Assembly: GCA_963831645.1 (NCBI GenBank)
Contig: CAWHQZ010000026.1
Span: 24,904-88,903 of the forward strand
Reading direction: 5' to 3'
Length of the DNA: 64,000 nt
Source: CAWHQZ01 sp963831645
GTDB taxonomy: Bacteria > Pseudomonadota > Alphaproteobacteria > Rhizobiales > Aestuariivirgaceae
Under the pieces are notes generated by a model. It saw only the letters and a program-made list of their open reading frames with translations, was not told the DNA's origin and did no database searches. The number at the start of each line of letters is the position of its first letter. Within the stretch, counting starts at the first letter, position 1. The position numbers and the translations under genes were made by a program. This document shows positions 27,960-38,961 of this stretch, in pieces.

Positions 27960-29687
27960 TCACAGTGGAAGTTCCGGCAGTTTGGGCGCCTGTTGAGAAG
28001 CTGCCGGCCGCCGTTCTATCCGCTTGAAGGCCCAGTTTATGGGTTCCGGTCCCCCAGCCAGGCCACGAAGCACCATCTGAAGGGTCGAGCGTTGCGGCCC
28101 CGGGCCGTGGAAGCAGATGCTTTCTTCCAGTCCGAGGCTCGCGCCGCGGGCTGAAAACCGCCAGCCGGCCTTGCTCGGCAGCAGCAGCATGACGCTCTTG
28201 TGGTCCTTCGAAAGCGTCGCCTTGACGGCCGGGTGGAGGTGAAAACGTATTGTGAAGGCAACCTCGCCGATCGCCCATGGGCCGTTCCGCCTGAAGCAGT
28301 CCTCGCCGCGCAGATCATTTCCAGAGGCCGAAAGGAAGAGACTGCGCGCGTGCTCATATCCGGTCGGGGCGACATAGGCATCGTGGCGGCCCTCGAACAG
28401 CACGCCCATCGGCGAGGGCTCGATGCGCGCTGCCACCTTGTCCGACCGCTGACCCCCACCCGCTGCCAGACGATGCAGCCATCGGGCGATCGAACGGGTC
28501 GAGGCCGACAATTTGGCATCCAGAGTGGCGGTGCTGTGTGCCTCCGGCAGGCGCGCAGCCGCGATGGCCTCGTGGCTGGCTGACCCCGGGCTGCCGCAGT
28601 TGATCACGAGTTGATGGCGGTCGTCGGAAAACTCGAATGCCAGCGGGCTGAAGGCGGCGCGGCGATTGGCCGTCTCCGGGGCCGGCAGACCGGCATCGGC
28701 GATCGCCGTAATGGCGCCCGCGGCAAGCCTCACATAACCTGAGTGGCTGGCATGGCTGACCGGACGCCCGGCCACGGTGTCGGCGGAAAATATGGCCCGG
28801 CACGCGTCGGCGAGCGTGTCGTTCGATCCCTGAAACATGGCGATGCCGCCGTCGCCGTGCATGAAGAGCCGCAGCATCGGCAACATGCGCTCGATTGCAG
28901 CGTACAGCTTTGGCGGCATCGGCAGGCGCATTTCCTCACAGGTCTTGCGCAGCGGCAGCAGGTCGAGCAGCAAGCTTACGAGTTCGGCGGGGCTGCGCGA
29001 GGCATGCCCGCCATCGGCGTAGAGAGAGCGGTCGAGCGTCTCCGCCAGGGAGGCAAAGTTCTGGGCGCGAAGCCGTTCGAGACCGCGGAGGCCGACCGAG
29101 GCATGGCATAGGGCGAGCAGCATCGGTAGATGGGCATCGCTGCGGCGGTGAAACGCCACGCGGTATTGGAGTTCACGCAGCTGGCGCGTCATGCTCCTGA
29201 ACAGCAAGTCCGAGAATTCTTCTCCGGCGCCGTCGAGGCAGAAGGAAAGGTGACAGATCCATGACATGAGCCGCCGTGCCATGATGCCGGAAGCCAATGC
29301 CGTGCTGCTGCGTCTGTGCCGGCGGCCGATCCAGTCGGCGATGAGCGCCCGGGCATGCACGCGACCGAGCTCGCGGCCCGTCGCACGCAGGTGTTCCAGC
29401 CAGGAAAAACCGTGAAGAATTTCCTGCCAGTCCGCGTGGGCGGTAGCATGGTCGAACAGGATCGACCCCTGGCAATCGACCTCGATGCCCGCCATGCGGA
29501 AGCAGCCGCGATAGATGTCCCTGCCGAGCTCGGCGCTGCCCTGGACAAGTGGAACGATGGCGGCGCCCGGACCCTCAACTCGGTAGCCGGTCAGGCCGGA
29601 GGCGAAGTTGGCGGGCCGTTGCGGCGCGGGTTTTTCGCGACGGTCCGATCCGGGCTCAAGGAGAAAGCCTGTCCTTGCTTGTGTCAT
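27960..29687 (-). CDS. Heparinase II/III family protein
   Basis: About 575 residues from MTQARTGFLLEPG. The central alpha/alpha toroid region (SWLEHLRATGRELGRVHARA, WICHLSFCLDGAGEEFSDLL) and the C-terminal beta domain (SHSGYVRLAAGAITAIADAG, QLVINCGSPG, RFHLHPAVKATL) are typical of the HepII_III fold found next to purH and rsmB in Rhizobiales. Members there are presumed to act on acidic polysaccharide, but no substrate is proven. No signal peptide is obvious. The frame is open further up to 29843, where the added sequence is not family-like. Confidence 0.85.
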   Translation of the reverse strand: MTQARTGFLLEPGSDRREKPAPQRPANFASGLTGYRVEGPGAAIVPLVQGSAELGRDIYRGCFRMAGIEVDCQGSILFDHATAHADWQEILHGFSWLEHLRATGRELGRVHARALIADWIGRRHRRSSTALASGIMARRLMSWICHLSFCLDGAGEEFSDLLFRSMTRQLRELQYRVAFHRRSDAHLPMLLALCHASVGLRGLERLRAQNFASLAETLDRSLYADGGHASRSPAELVSLLLDLLPLRKTCEEMRLPMPPKLYAAIERMLPMLRLFMHGDGGIAMFQGSNDTLADACRAIFSADTVAGRPVSHASHSGYVRLAAGAITAIADAGLPAPETANRRAAFSPLAFEFSDDRHQLVINCGSPGSASHEAIAAARLPEAHSTATLDAKLSASTRSIARWLHRLAAGGGQRSDKVAARIEPSPMGVLFEGRHDAYVAPTGYEHARSLFLSASGNDLRGEDCFRRNGPWAIGEVAFTIRFHLHPAVKATLSKDHKSVMLLLPSKAGWRFSARGASLGLEESICFHGPGPQRSTLQMVLRGLAGGPEPINWAFKRIERRPAASQQAPKLPELPL

Positions 29688-29845
29688 CGATTTCCGGAAC
29701 GAGTGGCCCCGTGCGCTGGCACGGATGGAAGTCCAGAAGCGATTGTATCGGCAAAGCCCGTTAACGATTCGATAACGGTGAAGACAAAAATCTCGCCGCC
29801 AAGCGTGACCGAAGCCCGGAGCCGGGCGCTTCACGTAAGCCATTA

Positions 29846-29891
29846 ATATTGATTGCGATTTACCGGCCGAGGATTCCCGGCCGGCGCCATG
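29846..29891. other. Hairpin between rsmB and the heparinase gene
   Basis: CCGGCCG at 29863-29869 pairs with CGGCCGG at 29878-29884 around an 8-nt loop, just after the rsmB stop on the minus strand. There is no T run, so it may be a weak terminator or a processing site. Confidence 0.35.
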
Positions 29892-31207
29892 TCAACGGCG
29901 TTCGAGCCGCATCGCGAAAAAGCCGTCGAGGCCTTGGCTGGGGCGCGTCCTGAGACAGCCCCGGGCGTCGATCCATTGCGGGTCAATCCCCTGGTCGCCG
30001 GCTTCGAGCGGAACTAGCTCCGTGCCATGAGGCAGATCCAATACGTGGGCTTCACCTTCCTCGGGCTCGAGAGAGCAGGTGGAGAAAATGATGCGGCCGC
30101 CCGGTTTGACGAAGTGAGCGGCTCTGTCCAGCAGCCGGCGCTGCAGGGACGAGAGCTCGGCTATCTGGGCTGGCGTTCTGAGGAACGGCACGTCGGGGCG
30201 ATGCCGGATGGTTCCGGTGCCGGAGCACGGCGCATCAAGCAGCACTGAATCAAAGTAGCGGTCCGCAGAGTATTCGAGAGCATCGGCAAGCACCGTCGTC
30301 GCAGTCAGCTGCAAGCGGGCGAGATTTTGCTCGAGGCGCCCAAGGCGCGCTGCCGACCGGTCCAAGGCGGTGACTTCCCCGCCAGCAGCTGCAAGCTGCG
30401 CCGTCTTGCCGCCTGGCGCGGCGCACAGATCAAGCACCCGGCTGGCGCTCACATCTCCGAGCAGGCGCACCGGCAGGGCCGATGCCGCATCCTGCACCCA
30501 CCAGCGACCCTCCGCGTAGCCGGGGAGCGCCGGTATCGGCGCGTGGTGACCGTCGAGCCGTACGGTCGAGTTGCGAAAGATCCTTCCCCCAGTTGCTCCG
30601 CCCATGCCTGCGGCTCGCTGCGAACGGTGATGTCGAGCGGCGGCTCTGAAGAGTGACACGATGCAATGGCTGCGGCCTCCGCCAAGCCATAGGCAGCGCG
30701 CCAGCGTTCGCCGAGCCAGGCCGGCGTGTTGATGAACGGATCCGGCGGCGGCTGGCCAAAATCAGCGACGCCGGCCGCAATCCGGCGGCACACCGCGTTG
30801 ACCAGGCCGGCAAAATGTCGCGCCCGGTGGTCATGGCGGGCAATCGTGACCGCCGTATCAACCGCGGCATGCGGCGCCACGCCCATGAACAGCAGCTGGG
30901 CTGCGGCGATCCACAGGATGTGGCGCGTGGCGCCCGATGACTTCGGAAGGCGCCTGGCGAGGTGTCGGGCAACTTCCGCTTCGATTTCTCCGTGCCGGCG
31001 AAGACATGTGGCGACGATCGCGTAGCACAGGCTGCGATCGGCTTGGGCAAGGCCGGCCAGCACCCCGGACTCGCAAGAGGCCGCGAATGCCTCGTCGAAG
31101 CGTTGATGGCGGTGAAGTACGAGTTGCAGTAGCCGGAGAGCCTCGGCGCGGGCGACCAGTCCCTCGCCGTCAGCTGCAATTCCAGCAGCTGATCGTCCTA
31201 CCCCCAC
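29892..31207 (-). pseudogene. rsmB: 16S rRNA (cytosine-967-C5)-methyltransferase, one frameshift
   Basis: The N-terminal NusB-like part (ALRLLQLVLHRHQRFDEAF, SSGATRHILWIAAAQLLFMG) and the C-terminal SAM methyltransferase (VLDLCAAPGGKTAQL, LLDAPCSGTGTIRHRPDV with the first catalytic Cys, IIFSTCSLEPEEGE with the second) lie in two frames. They join near 30591 in a run of five G; one more G restores ...WAEQLGGRIFRNS. A homopolymer miscall is therefore the best explanation and the gene is probably functional. GTG 31207 overlaps the last codons of htpX. The enzyme makes m5C967 on 16S rRNA. Confidence 0.85.
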
Positions 31208-32100
31208 GGACCCCGGGGTGCTTTCACTCGCGGAATGAAGCTCGCGCCTGTGGATGGCTGCCATTCGGCGGCCAGCGCCTCGAGCGCAGCGATCCTGTTC
31301 TCCGTCGCAGGATGAGTTGAAAACAGATTGTCAACCCCGGCGCCGGTCAGCGGATTGACGATAAAGAGGTGAGCGGTCGCCGGATTAGCCTCGGCCGCTT
31401 CGTTAGGAATGCGCGGTGCGGCGCCGGCAATCTTCGCCAGCGCCGAGGCAAGCCAGCGCGGTTCGCCGCAGATTTGCGCGCCCAGACGGTCGGCGGCGTA
31501 TTCGCGGGTGCGGCTGATGGCCATTTGCACCAGCATGGCGGCAAGGGGCGCCAGGACCAGCATCAGAATGGCCCCCAGCGGCCCGAGGGGACTATTGCGG
31601 TCACGGCCACCGAACATGAAAGCGAAACTTGCGAAGGAGGTAATGGCGCCGGCGAGCGTGGCGGTGATCGTCATCGTGAGCGTGTCGCGATTCTTGATGT
31701 GCGCGAGCTCATGGCCCAGAACGCCGGCGAGCTCTTGCCTGCTCAGGCTTTCGAGAAGGCCGGCCGATGCTGCGACCGCAGCGTGAGCGGGATCGCGGCC
31801 GGTGGCGAAGGCATTGGGCTGCGGCGTATCGATCACGTAGACCTTGGGCATCGGCAAGCCTGCCCGCTCGGCGAGCTCGCCAACAAGCCCGTGCAGCTCC
31901 GGTGCGGATTCCTGGTTCACCTCGTGGGCGCCGTGCATGGCGAGCACGATGCGGTCTGAGTTCCAGTATGCAATGGCGTTGGAAACGGCGGAAAACACCA
32001 GCGCCAGCAACAGGCCTGCCTCGCCGCCGAGCAAATAGCCGATCGCAAGGAACAGACCCGTCAACGCTGCGAGCAGAAGCCCGGTGCGAAAGACGTTCAT
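31198..32100 (-). CDS. htpX: Membrane zinc metalloprotease HtpX
   Basis: A 300-residue M48B protease. Two N-terminal transmembrane helices (LLLAALTGLFLAIGYLLGG, LLLALVFSAVSNAIAYW) precede the zinc motif GVLGHELAHIKNRDTL. Further membrane segments follow (FASFAFMFGG, LGAILMLVLAPLAAMLVQMA), then SRTREYAADRLGAQI with the third zinc ligand. It degrades misfolded inner-membrane proteins. It is the first gene of the group htpX - rsmB - heparinase - purH. The C-terminus RVKAPRGPWG overlaps the rsmB start. Confidence 0.95.
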   Translation of the reverse strand: MNVFRTGLLLAALTGLFLAIGYLLGGEAGLLLALVFSAVSNAIAYWNSDRIVLAMHGAHEVNQESAPELHGLVGELAERAGLPMPKVYVIDTPQPNAFATGRDPAHAAVAASAGLLESLSRQELAGVLGHELAHIKNRDTLTMTITATLAGAITSFASFAFMFGGRDRNSPLGPLGAILMLVLAPLAAMLVQMAISRTREYAADRLGAQICGEPRWLASALAKIAGAAPRIPNEAAEANPATAHLFIVNPLTGAGVDNLFSTHPATENRIAALEALAAEWQPSTGASFIPRVKAPRGPWG

Positions 32101-32179
32101 GGCGAACGTCTATATGATGGCCGGTCGCGGCCTGCGCAATGCGCAACGTTGTAAATTTGCAGGCTGCTACGCCTGCCGG

Positions 32180-32779
32180 TCAGAGCACGACCACCTTGGT
32201 GCCGACGTCAACCCGGTTATAGAGATCGATGACCTCCCGGTTGAGCATGCGGATGCAGCCCGAGGAAACGGCCAACCCGATCGTCCAGGGTTCGCGGGTC
32301 CCATGAATGCGGAAGAGCGTGTCCTGGCTGCCCTGGAAAAGATAGAGGGCTCGCGCCCCAAGGGGATTGTTGCGGCCGCCGGGCATGCCGTCGGCGAACT
32401 GTGCCGCGAGCGGATCGCGGGCGACCATTTCCGCTGGCGGAATCCACCGCGGCCATTCGGCCTTGCGGCCGACACGGGCTATGCCCGACCACGTGAAACC
32501 TGCGCGGCCGACACCGACGCCGTAGGAAATAGCGCGGCCATCGGGGAGGAGGTAGAACAAGGTTCGCTTCCGGGTGTCGACAATTATCGTGCCGGGCTGT
32601 TCCCTGCTGGAATATTCGACAAGCGTCTTGCCTCGGTACCGTGTCCGACGGTCCTTGCGGCCGAGGTTGAAGTTGTTGAAACCCTTTCTTCGCCTCGGCC
32701 ACTGAGCTTCTGCGAAAGCGGGCGAAGCGGCGAGGGCGGCAAGGCCGCCCAAAATGAAGGTGCGTCGGTGCATCTGTGA
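32180..32779 (-). CDS. L,D-transpeptidase (YkuD family), Tat/Sec exported
   Basis: About 199 residues from MHRRTFILGGLAALAASPAF, a signal peptide ending at AFAEA. The N-terminal RR and hydrophobic core suggest the Tat route. The YkuD catalytic motif is HGTREPWTIGLAVSSGCIRM, with His and Cys at the expected spacing (H..14-17..S.GC.R). Such enzymes form 3-3 peptidoglycan cross-links or attach proteins to peptidoglycan, including outer-membrane barrels in Rhizobiales. It stands alone between htpX and acs. The 73 bp upstream are AT-rich and probably contain its promoter. Confidence 0.92.
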   Translation of the reverse strand, partial: SQMHRRTFILGGLAALAASPAFAEAQWPRRRKGFNNFNLGRKDRRTRYRGKTLVEYSSREQPGTIIVDTRKRTLFYLLPDGRAISYGVGVGRAGFTWSGIARVGRKAEWPRWIPPAEMVARDPLAAQFADGMPGGRNNPLGARALYLFQGSQDTLFRIHGTREPWTIGLAVSSGCIRMLNREVIDLYNRVDVGTKVVVL

Positions 32780-32852
32780 TTCCCCTGACAAAACTTTGCA
32801 CTAAACGGAATTAAAAATATGTGAAATCAGGCCACTCAGGCAAGACCTCACT

Positions 32853-34799
<1,947 letters not shown>

Positions 34800-34932
34800 C
34801 GACAGAGATCTCCCCGGCAGTTTTTCGCGAGCGGGGAAATGTGAGCACTTTGGCAGCAGGAGGTCAAATACGACCGGCAATGCCGTGATCCGGCAACCGC
34901 ACTGAAACCCGCCCGGCTAGCCTGCGGCGGGC

Positions 34933-35808
34933 ATGAGCGGCATCAAACACAACACCAGCATCATCGGCCTCGGCCTCTTCTGGGGACTGTCGCCGTCGCT
35001 CTACAAGTTCCTGGGCGAGGCCGGCATCCCCACCGCCCAGGTCATCGTCCTCACCGGTCTCGGTGTCGGCCTCGGACTTTATGTTCTCCAGCTCCGGCAG
35101 AAGGGTCGTTCGGGTCTCGACCGCCGGGTGGTGTGGATGTATGGCCTTGGCTGCGCCGCGCTGCTCAATCTGGCGTTTGCAGCGAGCCTCTATTTCGCGA
35201 GCCGGCTGCCGGTCACCACCTACGCGCTCATCGTCTCGACCACGCCGTTTGCCACCTATGGCGTGGCGCTGGCGATCGGCCGCGAGAGCGTCAAGGTGTG
35301 GCGCATCGCGGCGCTGATGACGGGCTTCATCGGAGCGCTGGTGGTGATCGTTGCCCGCTACGGCCCAGCCGGCTCGTATGCAAACCCGCTCGCCTTCGCC
35401 TGTTTCGTTCTGCCCCTGCTGTTTGCGGTCTATAACAATTTCACCGCCGCGTGGTGGCCGCGCCACGCCGGGACGCTGACCGTCGGGATCGCCAAATCCT
35501 GGACGTCGGCGGCCCTGGCGGCGCCGTTTCTGTTGTGGCCCGGCCAACTCGCACAGCCGCGTGATTTCGGGTTCGCTTACACTTTGATCGTAGCCGCGAC
35601 GGCGATGTGGATCATCGAGCGCATCGCATATTTCCGGCTCATCAGGACCGCCGGGCCGGTGTCCACCATGCAGGCCGTGTACATCTCCACACCGGGTGCG
35701 GTGGTGATCGGCGCCGTGCTCTTTGCCGAAAGCCCAAATCTCTGGCTCGCCGTCAGCCTGGCGCTGGTGATGATCGCCCTGTGGTTCGACAACCAGGCTA
35801 GGGAGTAG
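34933..35808 (+). CDS. EamA/DMT-family transporter
   Basis: A 291-residue protein with about ten transmembrane segments arranged as two EamA repeats. The first starts IIGLGLFWGLSPSLYKFLGE and ends with a pair of helices near FATYGVALAIG; the second includes FAYTLIVAATAMWIIERIAY and STPGAVVIGAVLFAESPNLW, the typical end of EamA repeat 2. Drug/metabolite transporters export amino acids, nucleobases or other small molecules; the substrate is unknown. It converges with the DUF1761 gene and overlaps it by 11 bp. Confidence 0.85.
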   Translation: MSGIKHNTSIIGLGLFWGLSPSLYKFLGEAGIPTAQVIVLTGLGVGLGLYVLQLRQKGRSGLDRRVVWMYGLGCAALLNLAFAASLYFASRLPVTTYALIVSTTPFATYGVALAIGRESVKVWRIAALMTGFIGALVVIVARYGPAGSYANPLAFACFVLPLLFAVYNNFTAAWWPRHAGTLTVGIAKSWTSAALAAPFLLWPGQLAQPRDFGFAYTLIVAATAMWIIERIAYFRLIRTAGPVSTMQAVYISTPGAVVIGAVLFAESPNLWLAVSLALVMIALWFDNQARE

Positions 35809-36220
35809 CAACCCCGAACCAGCCGATGACGGCGCCCTGGACGATGAGCACGAGAAGCCAATGACCGGCGTCGATCAACGTCAGCGACCAGGGTGAGCGC
35901 TGGTACCGGTGATTTACGATCAGCACCGTGAGCACGAAACCAAGCCACAGGAAAAAGCCGCTCACCACGCCCGGCCAGACGCCGTAGCGGCCGAGGTGTC
36001 CCATGACGCCCGCCAGCACCCAGGCCATGACGAGAAGCGCTACGACGGAGGCGATGATGGCGGTCACCGGCGGCTTGTCATCGGGCAGCAGTTCCTGCCT
36101 CGACTTGCCCAGCGCTGCCATCCATCTGTCGCCCAAAGCGCCATACCAGGCAAAACCGGCGGCAAATCCGAGAGCCGCAGCCACCACGATGGCGAGATAA
36201 TTGAGGCCGGCGAAAGTCAT
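35798..36220 (-). CDS. DUF1761 membrane protein
   Basis: About 140 residues from MTFAGLNYLAIVVAAALGFA, with four transmembrane helices. The family signature is a first helix ending GFAAGFAWYG, followed by a short charged loop with LGDRWMAALGKS. DUF1761 members are small integral membrane proteins without known function. It is 13 bp downstream of nothing on its strand except the EVE gene's end region, so it may be co-transcribed with other genes only by read-through. Confidence 0.75.
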   Translation of the reverse strand: MTFAGLNYLAIVVAAALGFAAGFAWYGALGDRWMAALGKSRQELLPDDKPPVTAIIASVVALLVMAWVLAGVMGHLGRYGVWPGVVSGFFLWLGFVLTVLIVNHRYQRSPWSLTLIDAGHWLLVLIVQGAVIGWFGVATP

Positions 36221-36233
36221 GACCAGCAACTCA

Positions 36234-36662
36234 TCATGACTTGCCGATGCCGCCCATGGCGCACACGAGGCGCCACTCCTCGGCGGTGACCGGTTGCACG
36301 GACAGGCGGGAGTTCCTCACCAGAACCATCGCCCTGAGTTTCGGTTCGGCCTTGACGGCAGCTATGGTGACCGGCTTCGGCAGATCGCGGACAGCGCGCA
36401 GATCGACGCAGTCCCATTCACCCGACTTGTCGGTCAAGTCGGGATGGACGGTCTTCACCACTTCGACGATGCCGACAATTTCCTTGTCGTCGCCGGAATG
36501 GTAGAAGAAACCCTGATCACCTACGTGCATCGCGCGCATGTTCTTGCGTGCCTGGTAGTTGCGCACGCCGGTCCACGGCTCGCCCTTGCTGCCGGCTTTC
36601 TTCTGCTGCTCCCAGGACCAGCTGCCGGGCTCCGACTTGAACAACCAGTAGTTCTTCGTCAC
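36234..36662 (-). CDS. EVE-domain protein (possible modified-nucleobase binder)
   Basis: A 142-residue single-domain protein starting GTG 36662, MTKNYWLFKSEPGSWSWEQQ. It continues with WTGVRNYQARKNMR, GFFYHSGDDKEIVGIVEVVK and W.CVDLRAVRDLPKPV. These are the marks of the EVE fold (PUA-like, human THYN1 family), which recognises modified cytosines in DNA or RNA. The start overlaps the gpsA stop in a GTGA arrangement, so the pair is coupled. This neighbourhood is widespread in alphaproteobacteria. Confidence 0.9.
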   Translation of the reverse strand: MTKNYWLFKSEPGSWSWEQQKKAGSKGEPWTGVRNYQARKNMRAMHVGDQGFFYHSGDDKEIVGIVEVVKTVHPDLTDKSGEWDCVDLRAVRDLPKPVTIAAVKAEPKLRAMVLVRNSRLSVQPVTAEEWRLVCAMGGIGKS

Positions 36663-37663
36663 TCGAAATGCTCGCTGCGGAGCGGCCGGGCAAGCAGCCG
36701 CGATATCGCGCTTTCGACCGTAGCTTGTCCTTCCAGGATGTCCAGAACCGTCTCGCAGATCGGCAGATCGAGCTTGTATTCCCGGCCTTGCGCAACGATG
36801 GCTTTCGCCGTGTGAACGCCCTCGATCGTGGCCGACGTCGAGGCGAGAGCAGCGGCAGCACTCTCCCCTCGGCCGAGTTTCACTCCGAACGAAAAGTTGC
36901 GCGACTGCAGCGAGGCGCACGTCAGGATGAGGTCGCCTAGACCGGATAGGCCGGTAAGGGTGAGAGGCTTGGCGCCCAGCGCCTGACCGAAGCGCATGAG
37001 CTCGGCGAAAGCCCGGGTGGTCAGCGCAGCGCGGGCGCTGTCGCCGAGCTCTTTGCCTTCGGCGATACCGCAGGCGATGGCGAGCACATTCTTGACCGCG
37101 CCGCCGAGCGACACCCCCCGCAGGTCGTCATTGGCATAGATTCGAAATGCCGCAATGGACAGGCGTTGCGCAAGGCCGGCCGCTTCTTCGAGCCGGTCAC
37201 CGGCGAAACTGACCGCCACCGGCCTGCCCAGAACGACATCGAGAGCGAAGCTCGGTCCGGAGAGCGCGAAGGGGCGCGCATCGGGACAGGTTTCGCGCAG
37301 AACGTCGATCAGGAGACGGCCGGTATCGCGCTCCAGCCCCTTGGCTGCGATGACTACCGGCGTGTCGGCGGCGATGAAGGGTGCAAAGAGACGCAGGTTC
37401 GCGCGCATCGCCTGGGCCGGGGCGGCATAGATGATGGCGTCCAGGAAAGCGAAGTCGCGCGGTTCGATCGTGGCGCAGATTCCCGCTTCGAGAGGCACCT
37501 GCTCTGGAACCGAAGCATGGCGGCGGGCGCGGTTGATGCGCTCTGCCACTTCGGGCCGCCGGGTCCAGATCAGGGCCTGGTGCCCCGCCCGGGCAGCAAC
37601 GGCGCCGAGAGCCATTCCCCACGCTCCCCCGCCGATGATGCCGAGGTCGAGTCCCGCTCCCAT
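36659..37663 (-). CDS. gpsA: NAD(P)H-dependent glycerol-3-phosphate dehydrogenase
   Basis: A 334-residue enzyme from MGAGLDLGIIGGGAWGMALG, with the Rossmann GxGxxG-type loop. It continues VVIAAKGLERDTGRLL, ALSGPSFALDV, GGAVKNVLAIACGIAEGKEL (catalytic Lys) and TLTGLSGLGDLILTCASLQS. It makes sn-glycerol-3-phosphate for phospholipid synthesis. Its ATG shares one base with the tsaD stop (TGATG), so tsaD-gpsA-EVE is one operon. The open frame above 37663 is a shadow of tsaD. Confidence 0.96.
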   Translation of the reverse strand: MGAGLDLGIIGGGAWGMALGAVAARAGHQALIWTRRPEVAERINRARRHASVPEQVPLEAGICATIEPRDFAFLDAIIYAAPAQAMRANLRLFAPFIAADTPVVIAAKGLERDTGRLLIDVLRETCPDARPFALSGPSFALDVVLGRPVAVSFAGDRLEEAAGLAQRLSIAAFRIYANDDLRGVSLGGAVKNVLAIACGIAEGKELGDSARAALTTRAFAELMRFGQALGAKPLTLTGLSGLGDLILTCASLQSRNFSFGVKLGRGESAAAALASTSATIEGVHTAKAIVAQGREYKLDLPICETVLDILEGQATVESAISRLLARPLRSEHFE

Positions 37664-38748
37664 CAGGCCTTGACGCCGGCTCCGGGCGCCGGCTCCGCCG
37701 CCGGGTCGAGCGGCCAGCGGGCCCGGGCGACGGCGTCGAGCTGGTCGGTCATGCCGCGCACGAGCCGCTCGGCGCCGGCCCATGCGATCATGGCGGCATT
37801 GTCGGTGCACAGGGCCGTCGGTGGCAGCGACAAGCGGAAGCCCCGATTGTTGCATAGCTCAAGGAGCGTGTTGCGGATGCGCGCGTTGGCCGCCACGCCG
37901 CCGGAAGCAACCAGAGTCGGAACGGCGATATCCCGGTGCGAGGCGCGAAACCGTTCCATTGCGTTGGCTACCCGGTCGGCCAGCACATCCGAAACCGCGG
38001 CCTCGAAACTCGCGCAGGCGTCGGCGATGAGTTCCTCGGTCAGAGGACCGCTGTCGCCAACCGCCAGACGCACCGCTGTCTTGAGACCTGAAAAGGAAAA
38101 ATGGCAATCGTTTCGTCCCAACAACGGACGTGGGAAGGCAAACCGCCGCGGATTCCCGCTCTGAGCGCGGCGCTCGACCTCGGGACCGCCGGGGTAGCCC
38201 AACGACAACACCTTCGCCGTCTTGTCGAATGCCTCGCCCAGGGCATCGTCGATGGTCGTTCCGTAGCGGACATACCGGCCGATATCCTCGATACCCAGCA
38301 GTTGCGTGTGGCCGCCTGAAATCAGGAGCAGCAGATAAGGCGGCGCCAGGCTCTCGGTCAGACCCGGCGTCAACGCATGGCCCTCGAGGTGGTTGACGGC
38401 GATGAACGGCAGCCCGAGTGCGAGGGCGATTGCCTTGCCCATGCTCATGCCGACGAGGACGCCGCCCAACAATCCTGGCCCTGCGGTTGCAGCGACGGCA
38501 TCGAGCGCCGGCCACGAGACGGCAGCTTCGGCAAGCGCTCTCGAGATCAGGGAATCGAGGTGGACGATATGAGCGCGGGCGGCGATCTCGGGCACTACGC
38601 CTCCGAACGGCGCATGATCGGCAATCTGCGACAGCACGCAGTTGGCAAGGATGTGCCCGCCCCCGGTTGCGGCGCGGCGCACGACCGCGGCGGCCGTCTC
38701 GTCGCAGGAAGTCTCTATTCCCAGAACAGTAACCTGGTCGCTGGGCAT
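37663..38748 (-). CDS. tsaD: tRNA N6-threonylcarbamoyladenosine synthase subunit TsaD
   Basis: About 361 residues from MPSDQVTVLGIETSCDETAA, the conserved N-terminus of TsaD/Gcp. The metal motif NHLEGH appears mid-protein, and AATAGPGLLGGVLVGMSMGK, LLISGGHTQLLGIEDIGRYV and VASGGVAANARIRNTL follow the ASKHA ATPase fold. It transfers threonylcarbamoyl to A37 of ANN-decoding tRNAs, including the tRNA-Thr in this window. An ATG at 38775 is also in frame, but there the interspersed repeat would supply the ribosome-binding region; 38748 fits the family better. Confidence 0.95.
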   Translation of the reverse strand: MPSDQVTVLGIETSCDETAAAVVRRAATGGGHILANCVLSQIADHAPFGGVVPEIAARAHIVHLDSLISRALAEAAVSWPALDAVAATAGPGLLGGVLVGMSMGKAIALALGLPFIAVNHLEGHALTPGLTESLAPPYLLLLISGGHTQLLGIEDIGRYVRYGTTIDDALGEAFDKTAKVLSLGYPGGPEVERRAQSGNPRRFAFPRPLLGRNDCHFSFSGLKTAVRLAVGDSGPLTEELIADACASFEAAVSDVLADRVANAMERFRASHRDIAVPTLVASGGVAANARIRNTLLELCNNRGFRLSLPPTALCTDNAAMIAWAGAERLVRGMTDQLDAVARARWPLDPAAEPAPGAGVKA

Positions 38749-38776
38749 GGGCAGTCGAATCACTCCGGCTTCCATA

Positions 38777-38912
38777 GCATTTTCCGGCGAAGTGGGATCA
38801 CCCTCGGGTCGCGGCCCGAGGGCAGGCTTTCGCCGATAAGAAAATGCGCAGGATCAAATACTTGGAGCATGTTCTTTTCGGAAAAGTGTGTACACTTTTC
38901 CGCTAGCGCGCG
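38777..38912. repeat. Composite palindromic intergenic repeat, copy A
   Basis: Lies between the divergent tsaD and hemC genes. It contains GCATTTTCCGGCGAAGTGG, an extra hairpin (CCCTCGGG/CCCGAGGG at 38811-38832), TTCGCCGATAAGAAAATG, a core ending TACTTGGAGCATG, and the palindrome CGGAAAAGTGTGTACACTTTT. The reverse complement of the sequence at 56898-57014 matches it nearly base for base, apart from the extra hairpin. A third, partial copy (GCATTTTCCGGCG) is at about 2441. Such Rhizobiales palindromic repeats probably act in RNA 3' ends or are mobile. Confidence 0.85.
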
Positions 38913-38961
38913 CGAGCTATGCTAGCTGCTATTTCGCCCTTAAAGCACTCCGGTACCCGCC

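Noticed and set aside
34864..35811. A 315-codon minus-strand frame opposite the EamA transporter
   Set aside because: Highly charged shadow; the plus frame has clear transmembrane periodicity.
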